Assembly: GCA_001430745.1 (NCBI GenBank)
Contig: KQ481955.1
Coordinates: forward strand, 749,705-767,270
Origin: Auxenochlorella pyrenoidosa
Taxonomy: Eukaryota > Chlorophyta > Trebouxiophyceae > Chlorellales > Chlorellaceae
Length of the DNA stretch: 17,566 bases
Direction: 5' to 3'
Shown: positions 10,501-17,566 of the stretch, piece after piece
Layout: each line of letters begins with the position of its first letter
Numbering within the stretch: the stretch's first letter is position 1
Program-made: the position numbers and the translations under genes
Notes under the pieces: model-generated
Database searches by the model: none
The model's input: only the letters and a program-made list of their open reading frames with translations
What the model was told of the DNA's origin: nothing

Positions 10501-10697
10501 ACAAGCCTGCAGTGTTAGGCAAGTGACCTCACCTTGACAGAATTAAGCACACCACTGGACAGGACGCTCCGGACAACCTGCTCGCGCAGCTGTGCGGCTG
10601 CCGCTGTGTTCTCCTTCTTGCTCTCCTGGGCGGCGGCGGCGGCGGCAGCGACAGGGGTGGCCGCAGAGGGCACGCCTCCTGGCGCGGACGGCGCCAT
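7543..10697 (-). CDS. OFD1: OFD1-like LisH/coiled-coil centriole or basal-body protein (four exons)
   Basis: Exons, 5' to 3': 10697-10533, 10402-9560, 9418-8765 and 8607-7543; all junctions are phase 0 and encode 908 residues. An Ala-rich start leads into a short helix (QLREQVVRSVLSSGVLNSVK) continued by AHLRARLYAEL in exon 2, the pattern of the FOP/OFD1 N-terminus. A LisH motif follows at about residues 97-128 (LVSEFLLAQRHTYTMSVFL), very like OFD1. Residues about 265-520 form a long Glu/Arg/Ala/Gln-rich coiled coil (EEEYRRKSGALE, LRREQDQ-type heptads), a second helical block spans about 555-670, and the rest is low-complexity Ala/Gly/Ser/Pro. In other organisms OFD1 caps the distal centriole and is needed for basal bodies and cilia. 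The size is near human OFD1 (about 1,000 residues). The start has no upstream in-frame ATG. The LisH resemblance is clear; orthology rather than another LisH coiled-coil protein is probable, not proven. Confidence 0.7.
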
Positions 10698-11291
10698 GCC
10701 CGCGGAGTTCTCGTGCAGTTTTGTGCCGCTGCTGCTGGGCGATGTGCGTGCCCAAGGGTAGGCGGAGAGGCAGGTCCGCTGCGTCAAACTGTTGCGAGAC
10801 TGAGAGCCGCTGAAGCGCAGACAGCGTTACGAAGCACCGTGAAGACGCATTGAAAATAATACAGCGTCACGGCGGGATGGATGTAGCGGTAGAGGACATG
10901 CTGGTGCTAGCCGCTCGCCGCTGCTGCCGCTTCAGTGCTGGCGCATGCTGCTCTCACCCTGGCCGCACGGATATGTTTTTTTACTGTTGCAGAGCCCAAC
11001 TACAGCCAGGTGCAGTGATAGGTCAGGTCGCCTCCTGGGCAGGCAGCGTCGAGCTTGGTGTCCTGCTCTCCGTGCGTGTGAAGCGGTGGGGCCGCTTGGG
11101 AACCAGCGCATGCTGCATTACGGCCTCAAAGAAAGGTGGCACTGCGTTGCCATCATGAGGGCTGGTACACTTGCAGTCAATTGAGCAGCACCATGCACAA
11201 AGCTTGATTGCAGCTGCGGGCCTGGAGACGCGCTCCAGCAGTAAGTCCGGGTCCCTACCTTGCTCCAGCGGGCAGAGCGTCCCGCCCAGCA
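10698..11291. promoter_or_regulatory. Shared intergenic promoter region of the divergent OFD1-like and frataxin genes
   Basis: The start codons of the OFD1-like gene (- strand, 10697) and frataxin (+ strand, 11292) are 594 bases apart with no supported gene between. The segment must hold both 5' UTRs and either two back-to-back promoters or one bidirectional promoter. A small AT-rich patch (TTGAAAATAATACAG) lies at 10850-10864. I see no convincing TATA box or known element. Confidence 0.5.
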
Positions 11292-12673
11292 ATGCAAGGC
11301 CCAAACCTCCGCCGTTCGACATCCAATGCCGATCAGCCTTCTCCAGACAGCATGCGGGGACTATCACAGCTCAGAGCAGTGCTGCAGGCGGCCGTAAGAC
11401 AGAACGCCTGCGGTGCTGAGGCCTGGCAGACGCTACAGCGAGCCACCTTATTTACGCTTGTTCGGAATGGACTCTTGGAGCAGGTGCGTGGGTCTCGCCG
11501 ACACGGGCGCAGCAAAGGAGAGTTCGCGCCGAGCTCCTCCGTAACCCTCTCATTTGGGGACCCCTGCAGGCTGCAGCGTGGGCTCAGTCGCCGCACATCT
11601 GGGCGGCGCAGCAGCGGCGGCACGTCAGTGACGACCTGCAGACGAGGTGGGTCAGCAGTGCCGCCATCACTCCTGCCGCCGCCGCCTGCGCGCTCGTCAG
11701 CACTCCGCCCTGCTCGCGAGAGAGTGGAATGCACTGGTGGGTGGTCCTCCTGTCACTGCAGCCATGCGGCAGCGGCCATGCCAGAGGGCTTCTACCACAA
11801 GATAGTGGACCAAACGCTGGATGACCTGCTTGAGCGGCTGGAGGTGAACAGGGGAAGGAAATTGAAGCACTGGAGCTGGGCACAGTGCAGGAAGGAACAC
11901 AGGGTACCCATGCTGCAGGCGGAATGGGATGCATGCCTCCAGATTTGGGTGGGCTAGGTGCCTAGCTGGCTCCCGGCTGCGTTGACCCACACTTCTGCGT
12001 GCCCGCCCCTGCTGTGCCTCTCCCCTGTTGTTGACAGTACTTTATAGAGGAGCTGGACCTTGTGGACGGGGACGTGGAGTATAGCGTGAGTGCAAGAAGG
12101 GGTGGTTGCTGCTGGGAAGTTGCTGATCAGGTCCGGTTTCGCCAAGCGGCTGGGTTTGCCGCCGCATCAGCCGTCGGAGACATAGCATGGCCACCCATGG
12201 ATCCTCCCCTTGCAGCAAGGCGTGCTGACACTGCGCCTGGGCGACCTGGGGACGTACGTGATCAACAAGCAGACCCCCAACCGGCAGATCTGGATGTCCT
12301 CTCCGCTCAGCGGGCCCGTGCGCTACGACTGGGGCCCCGGTGAGGCCGGCGCGGGTGCGAGCGCCGCGCGGCCGGGCTGCCCCTGCTGCTAGCAGTGCGC
12401 TAGCAGTTGCGCGCTCTGGTTGTTTGTGGGGCTGCATAGCAGCTTTTAAGGGCGCACGCTGCCATCTTGGCCACTTGCCTGCATGCCCCAGCGTGTCTGC
12501 CCTGCTGGTCCGCTGCAGGCAAGTGGGTGTACCACCGCGATGGGCATGACTTGCACACACGGCTGGCACAGGAGCTCAAGCAGCTGACTGGGGAGGAGCT
12601 GGACCTCAATCCGTGCTACAGCTGCGGCAAGCTGTCCACGTGCGAAGGGGAGCAGTGCGACAAGGGCGCTTGA
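11292..12673 (+). CDS. FXN: Frataxin, mitochondrial iron-sulfur assembly factor, with Cys-rich tail (six exons)
   Basis: Exons: 11292-11483, 11570-11646, 11762-11843, 12038-12085, 12216-12339 and 12519-12673, giving 225 residues. Frataxin binds iron and stimulates the NFS1-ISCU cysteine desulfurase complex in mitochondria. The first 90 or so residues are Arg/Ala/Gln-rich and poor in acidic residues, as expected of a targeting presequence; a second Met at 11352 could also serve as start. The domain begins [18 protein letters not shown], continues with the acidic ridge [16 protein letters not shown], then the signature [26 protein letters not shown] and WVYHRDG, and a final helix [14 protein letters not shown]. 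After LDL, where plant frataxins usually stop, there are 21 more residues with Cys at 207, 210, 216 and 221 (CX2CX5CX4C). The domain call is certain. Exon 2 ([18 protein letters not shown]) is inferred from splice sites and phase. Confidence 0.93.
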
Positions 12674-13041
12674 CACTGCAGCGTGCACACATTTGTTTTT
12701 GCTTGTGCAAGCAGCTTGCTAACACCCTGAAGAATGAGCTTGATCCACACGTGGTGAGATACAGGAGAGACAGTGAAGCAGCCACCAAAGAAGAACTAGA
12801 GGAAGAAGGATGATGACGCGCCTGCAGCAGAATCAGAGTGGCAATGCCGTGCTCATTTGGCTGCTGAAGAGCTCATGATGTCGCGTCTGCGGCGCATGAT
12901 GCCACTGTAGCAACTCAATCAATTGTCTCTGCTTGCGCCAGCCAGGCCAGCACACCTACTCGCCCCTGCACCAAAGTGCACTGACAAGGCCTGCCTCCGC
13001 AGCGCTCGAAGAGTTATTCAAAGCAATCCACGCATCAATCT
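12674..13041. other. Intergenic: frataxin 3' UTR and PEX2 promoter/5' UTR
   Basis: These 368 bases between two co-oriented genes are poorer in GC than their surroundings. A TGTAG at 12906-12910 is a near match to the algal poly(A) signal TGTAA, but I would not rely on it. A short open frame ending at 12813 with an Glu-rich end has no family match. No other element is seen. Confidence 0.45.
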
Positions 13042-15194
13042 ATGGGCGATAATGCAGCAGTCAGGGGTCCCGGGACGCCCCACGGTCTTCCCTCAACTCC
13101 TCCAGCGGAAGAGTGGCAGGCCAGCTGGGCGGCTGCCCTCCCAGAGCTAGCTCGCATCACCAGGTAAGCTTTGATCAGACGTGCGCCTCTGGCGACACCG
13201 CAAGGGCAGCCTTGCCTGCCGCCACCGCCGCCGCCACGCTCTCTGCCAACCCAACTGTGCCTGCAGGCGGCTGAAGCATGCAGCAGCTATGGGCAGTGCT
13301 TCTGATGTGGACATTATGCGGTCCAGCCAGCTGGATGCTGCCCGGCTGGACGATGAGCTGACAAGCATGCTGCGGGAGCAGTTCCTCTCGGCCTTTGCGC
13401 TCTTTCGGCCTGCCGTGGTGGCGCGCCTGCAGCCAGAGCTGACGCTGCTGCTCGAGCTGCTGGTGGGTGCTGGTCTGCAGGGGGATCACGCAAGTAGCAG
13501 GCCTGCCTTGGGGTACGGGCTGCGTGGCCTGCCAGGTGCTCATCTCACCTGCATGCCTTCTGTTTCTCGTCCATCGTGTCGACCCTGCCCTGCAACCGCT
13601 GTCCCTGCTGCTGACACCGCCTGCTGCTGAACACTGCCCTGGCCGCCGCCATCTCTTGGTTGCATGCAGATCTTCCGATTCTCCATCTGGGAGGGCCGGC
13701 CGCTGCCGGGCATGGCCTTGATGAACCTGCGCTTCCGAGACGAGCAGACGGTGCAGCGCCAGCGCCGCAGCGCCCTGGCAGCAGCGGCGGCAGCAGCAGC
13801 TGCAGGGCCCACGCCCGTGAGCATCGCTAGCAGCACCAGTGGCGGTTGCAGCAGCGGCGGCAGGGAGGGCGCGTCTGGCAGTCAGCAGCAGCTGGCGGGC
13901 GGGCGCAGCGGCGTGGACGGCCCTGGGCTGAGCCCGCTGCAGCGCCGGCTGTACTGCGCGGGCGCGGTGCTGCTGCGCTACGCCTGGGCGCGGCTGGGCC
14001 ACGCCGCCGCTGCCTCCCACTGGGCAGACAGCGGCGGCTGGGCGCGCGGCAGCTGGCGGCGTCGCTGCTGGGAGCTGATGCAGCGCGGCGAGTCGGCGTA
14101 CCGCCTCGCCTCGCTGGCCAACTTCCTAGCCTTCCTGCGCACAGGGCGGTACAGGTCAGCCGACGGGCAGGGTGCAGCGCTGCCGGGGAGTGTGGGGTTT
14201 GCAGCGACGGCTGCTCCCCGCCCGTCATCTGCGGGCAGCCTGAACACAGCGCAGAATTTTCAGACGCAGCGTACCCCGTGTTCCCTGGCGCGCCCTCCGC
14301 CCTGCCCTCAACCCCCCACTCTCTGCTGCCCCGGAAAGCCAGCTGCGGGAGCAGAGGCCGTGCCACATACAGTGTAGGGCTTTGCGCCGCGCTCTATACC
14401 CCAACTTGTTGCATCCCCCTCTGGCACCCACCCACCCCACCCCCCAGGAGCCTGCTGGAGCGGCTGCTGCGCGCGCGGCTGGTGTACCAGCAGCCCTCTG
14501 CTGCGCGGGCCATCAGCTTTGAGTACCTCAACCGCCAGCTGGTGTGGAGCGAGCTCAGGTGAGTGTGTGTGCGGGTGGGAGGTTGGGTGGTGGGCATTCT
14601 GGCAATGATGGGGCCGAGTGCTCCTCGGTTGATGCCTGGGTGTTCTCGGGCACAGTTCAAAGGAGAGGCTGCACCGGGGGTCTGCACGATGGGAGCATGC
14701 TGCAGTGACATGCTCGGTGTATGCCACTCATCGCATCCTGCTGCTTGGCGAGTGCCCCCTGCACTCCCGGCCCTGCCTGCAGCGAGCTGCTGCTCTTCGT
14801 GCTGCCGCTGGTGAATGTGAAGGCCATCAAGCACGCCCTGCGCAGCCACCTGCCCAGACTGCCCATCCTGTCAGCAGCAGCAGGGGGCGGCGTGGGCGCA
14901 GCAAGAGAGGCGGCGGCAGCGCGCGGCAGCGCGCAGCAGGCCGGCACGCAGTGGCGGGAGCCCTGCCCAATCTGCAGCGCAGCAGAGGTGCTCAGCCCCT
15001 GGGCAGCAGAGCCGTGCGGCCACATGTTCTGCTACTACTGCCTGCGCTCGCACTGCCTGGCTGACCCTCAGTACAGCTGCCCGCTGTGCCTGCGGCGAGT
15101 CGAGGCCGTGCGGCCCGCTCCGCAGCGCTGCGGCGAGGGCAGCGGCGGTGAGGTGTGCGGCGGCGAGCTACACAGCCATCGAGGCGACAGTTGA
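13042..15194 (+). CDS. PEX2: PEX2 peroxisome biogenesis RING-type E3 ligase subunit (five exons)
   Basis: Exons: 13042-13163, 13267-13462, 13670-14154, 14448-14558 and 14783-15194, giving 441 residues. PEX2 forms, with PEX10 and PEX12, the peroxisomal membrane ubiquitin ligase that marks the import receptor PEX5 for recycling. The first exon (MGDNAAVRGPG... to AEEWQASWAAALPELARIT) is short, ends at a perfect CAG|GTAAGC donor and aligns in pattern with the plant PEX2 N-terminus (an acidic-Trp segment before the conserved core). Core motifs are QLDAARLDDEL, FRFSIWEGRPLPGMALMNLR, GLSPLQRRLYCAGAVLLRYAW, FLRTGRYRSLLERLLRARLVY, ISFEYLNRQLVWSELSELLL and LPLVN. The C3HC4 RING starts at about residue 366 (CPIC ... 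CGHMFCYYC ... CPLC) with all eight ligands present. It is about 100 residues longer than plant PEX2, owing to an Ala/Ser/Gly/Gln insert at about 135-187, an Ala-rich stretch before the RING and the C-terminal tail. A GT at 15148 could be an alternative donor in the last exon. Confidence 0.93.
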
Positions 15195-16060
15195 AGCGCG
15201 GGCACCAAGGCAGTGGCCGTCCTGTGCTCCCATGCATGGAATGCGCTCCAACCATTGGTTTGTACCAGCATTGTCGTACTTCCAACGCCACATGTGCAGC
15301 CAGTCGCTCGCTTGGACCCCTCCTCTCACTGCGACAGCCCCACCCAGTGCGTCAATTGTTTCACATCGGACAGCGAGTTTGCTGCACGCTGAGGCAGCTG
15401 TGGGTGGGACAGTGAGGCTAGCGCAAGCAAGAGCGGGGACAGAGAGCGAGGGCGAGCACGGGCAGGCAGAGAAGAGCAGGAGTCTGATTGGTCTGAGCAG
15501 CATGCGCTAGAGCTGGTCGGTTCAAGGGGGCTGAGAGGGTGAAGACGGGACGGGGGTCCGTTTAGGGGGCAGCGCCAGCTGGCGGAGTGCGGCTGGCGCT
15601 TGCGCAGGCAAACGAATCGTATGCCGGCAGGCCGCTAGAGCAGCTAGGGCTCCAGGGCTATCATGGCAGGACACACATAGTATGGCACACACACATTGGG
15701 TCAGTTCAGGGCCCGCTCAAGGGGGGCGGGCTGGGGACGAGGCTAGCGGCAAGGAAGGTGTAGTGACGTCGACATGAAGTGTGGTTGGCTGTGGCTCTGA
15801 GGCTACGCGGCACAGGGGTAAAGTGCGGCTGCGAGGAACAGGAAGCATGACTGTGGGACTGCAAAGTGGGACTGCGGAGTGGGACTGCGAGGAAAGGCGA
15901 CGTTCATAGTAGACCGGGTTTAGGCGTGTCTGCTGCAGGGCGCCGCACCCCGGCCAGGGCCAGGCCTGCACGGCAGCCTGGGGCGCGCCGGCGGAACTGC
16001 GCACGACCGGGCGTGCTGCAGCAGCGCGCGGTGCTGGGAGGGCTGCCGCGCCCAGGCGCC
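15195..16060. other. Convergent intergenic region, 3' UTRs of PEX2 and the CBM-like gene
   Basis: No gene is supported in these 866 bases between the stop codons of two convergent genes. Open frames here match nothing, although PEX2 or the right-hand gene could have long 3' UTRs reaching in. I found no TGTAA in the expected orientation for either gene. The region holds a small tandem repeat at 15853-15888 and CA-rich stretches near 15672-15695. Confidence 0.5.
15853..15888. repeat. Three copies of GTGGGACTGC at 13-base spacing
   Basis: GTGGGACTGC occurs at 15853-15862, 15866-15875 and 15879-15888, so the unit length is 13 with short variable spacers (AAA, GGA). It lies in the region between the convergent PEX2 and CBM-like genes. 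Confidence 0.85.
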
Positions 16061-17469
16061 TCAGCGCAGCGGGACTGGCAGCTCGGCGTAGAAGTTGGAC
16101 ACCTGGCTGTGGCCGTGCTGCCAGCTCAGCCACTGGCCGTCGCCCGTCTTGAGCACAAACTCCACGCCCCTGCGACAGACGGAGGTGCCGGGCACGGTCA
16201 ATGCATGGCAGGGCCTGGGCAAGCCAAAGCTAGGGCCTGAGTGGATGCGCTGTTGCGCCACCGATGCAGAACACATTGCCTAGCGCAGCGTGGGGCCGGC
16301 TCAAGCGGCACCCACTGTCAACAAATGTAGCCCCGTAGCATAACCCACGTCCGTCAAGGTGCGGTGGCATACCACACCTGCCCCAGCAGCGGCTGCCTGC
16401 AGGCACCAGCATAACCAGCCCCGCCAGCGCTGCAGCCCTCCCACCTGACGCTCTCGCTGAGGCAGTCCTTGAGCGGCATGCGCAGCGCCAGCGCAAACAG
16501 GGTGGGGTCCACAAACACAGAGGCGCCGCCCTCGGCGGCGATGCGGTACCGCTGGAAGGGGACCTGCGAGGCCGAGGCGCCTGCGGGGGGGAGGGGCGGG
16601 GGGCCAGGGGTGGGCCAGGGAATGGTGCCGCCTAGCTGGCAAAAAAAGAGGGGGGACCGCTCAGCGGGGGCACGAGCATGAGGTCTGCCTCGAGGTGAAC
16701 GCGAGGCGCCCTGCACGTGGCGCGTGCTGCAGGGGTTCACAGTGCGCGCGAGCGCGGCCCGCCCACCCTCTTCGGAGAGCGCCGCGGGGGTGCAGCTCCA
16801 CTTGGCCGGGGGCGCGCGCCACTTGGCGTACTGGTGCGCCACGCAGCCCATGTGCATGATGATGGGGGTCCTGCCGGGTGGGGCCGAGGCAGGAGCAGGC
16901 CGTTGAGCGCAGGCAAGGCGGGTCGGGCTGGGGGCAAAGGGCGGCACACAAGCTGCGGGGCATGCGGCTGGCCCAGCAACTGGGGCCCCCGCAGGGTGCC
17001 CTCCCGATCGCCGAAGCGCCAGCAGCTGCCAACAACTGCAAACGAGCCCGCTGTACAGCCAAGAGCACATGGGCGCCTGCAGGGCTGCGTGACCGTGCAC
17101 GCCAGGCCAGCTGCATGCTGCCAGTGCGGCTGCCCCGGCGGGCACCCACTTGAGGTTGTCGTCCGGGAAGGCTTCGCCCACCGCGACGCCAATCACCACG
17201 TGCTCAAAGCCAGGCGCCTTCTTCTCCTTGCGCTTCTTCGGCTTGGCCGCCGCCTCCTTGTCCTTGCCCTTCTTCTTGCCCGCCACCGTGGGCTTGGTGT
17301 CCGCCTCGGCGGCCTCCTCTGCCTCCTCCTCCTCCTCCTCCTCGCTGTCGGCCTTCTTGTGGGGCGCGGTGGCGGCCTCCACGGCAGCCTTGGTGCCCTC
17401 CACAAACACCTGCACCACCAGCGTGGCATCCATGCCCGCCACCTCCATCACCTTCTGCTGCACAAACAC
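16061..17469 (-). CDS. Probable starch-binding (CBM45-like) protein, 3' part (four exons)
   Basis: Exons, 5' to 3': 17469-17150, 16870-16767, 16580-16445 and 16169-16061 with stop TGA at 16063-16061; this gives 222 residues and the gene continues off the right edge. The order of features is a beta-type start (VFVQQKVMEVAGMDATLVVQ), an acidic run (about EEEEEEEAEEAAEAD), a Lys-rich run (KKKGKDKEAAAKPKKRKEKK), TPIIMHMGCVAHQYAKWRAPP, SQVPFQRY, and finally GVEFVLKTGDGQWL...SNFYAELPVPL. The sequence HxG, then W-x-xPP, then FVLK-x(3-5)-W, then NFY-x-PL is the pattern I associate with the N-terminal starch-binding modules of glucan water dikinase and plastid alpha-amylase, but the usual HWG Trp is Met here. 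Here the protein ends right after this module with no catalytic domain following. The exon joins are phase-consistent (2, 1, 2). Family assignment is tentative; the exon structure is more secure. Confidence 0.55.
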
Positions 17470-17478
17470 CTGCGGGGC

Positions 17479-17497
17479 GGGGGGGGGGGGGGGGGGG
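17479..17497. repeat. 19-base G homopolymer
   Basis: An uninterrupted G run (C run on the - strand) lies just upstream of the exon acceptor at 17470-17473 of the CBM-like gene, so it serves as, or has grown from, the polypyrimidine tract. A C run at 1-15 occupies the same place before the first protease exon. The bases from 17498 to the right edge show no coding segment I can support. Confidence 0.9.
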
Positions 17498-17566
17498 CGG
17501 GGGCGGTGATGGCCTACAACCCTCCCAAGTGCTTGCCGACCGTACCGCCTACAACTTGCTGGCCGC

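Noticed and set aside
12613..12813. Extension of coding sequence after frataxin with a Glu-rich end
   Set aside because: It is in a different frame from the frataxin exon and no splice pair links it. Frataxin stops at 12673.
12906..12910. TGTAG as frataxin poly(A) signal
   Set aside because: It is one base off TGTAA and more than 230 bases past the stop, too weak to list as a feature.
16581..16640. Alternative acceptor after the T-rich tract (TTTTTTTGCCAG on the - strand) that would start an exon with LGGTIPW
   Set aside because: It is phase-incompatible with the donor at 16766/16765. The acceptor at 16583-16581 restores the frame of the VPFQRY exon.
1..17566. Transposon, tRNA, rRNA, CRISPR or viral sequence
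   Set aside because: No terminal repeats, transposase motifs, cloverleaf, rRNA segment, direct-repeat array or viral gene was found on either strand by reading.

Overview
This window is GC-rich, intron-dense nuclear DNA of a green alga, most likely a coccoid Chlorella-like trebouxiophyte. That assignment is an inference. It rests on six plant- or protist-type genes with many short GT-AG (and some GC-AG) introns, Ala/Gln-rich low-complexity protein segments, TGTAA-type poly(A) signals and an FtsH11-like organelle protease. I see no bacterial operon, phage, transposon, CRISPR array, rRNA or tRNA. I rebuilt gene structures by hand from conserved protein segments, splice sites and intron phase. 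All internal junctions given below keep frame.

Layout, left to right. (1) 25-2759, + strand: the 3' nine exons of an FtsH11/YME1-type ATP-dependent zinc metalloprotease, cut off at the left edge. (2) 3382-6515, - strand: an 11-exon gene for a 483-residue secreted, probably glycosylated protein with three tandem four-cysteine repeats that vaguely resemble cystatins. (3) 7543-10697, - strand: a 908-residue coiled-coil protein with an N-terminal LisH motif, resembling the centriole/basal-body protein OFD1. (4) 11292-12673, + strand: frataxin, six exons, with an unusual four-cysteine C-terminal tail. (5) 13042-15194, + strand: the peroxisomal RING E3 subunit PEX2, five exons including a short first exon that is easily missed. 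(6) 16061 to the right edge, - strand: the 3' four exons of a gene whose C-terminus resembles the starch-binding (CBM45-like) modules of plastid starch enzymes.

The genes do not form one pathway. Several are organelle housekeeping genes: FtsH11 for plastid/mitochondrial protein quality control, frataxin for mitochondrial iron-sulfur assembly and PEX2 for peroxisomal import. OFD1 and frataxin are head-to-head over about 0.6 kb and may share a promoter region. FtsH11 and the repeat gene converge, as do PEX2 and the CBM-like gene.

The most notable observations are the exon-by-exon triplication of the secreted repeat gene, the Cys-rich frataxin tail, an OFD1-like ciliary gene in a possibly non-flagellate host, a high share of GC-AG introns, several stop-free introns whose length is a multiple of three, and two strong inverted repeats in introns of the repeat gene. 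I found no clear case of a wholly new multi-gene system.
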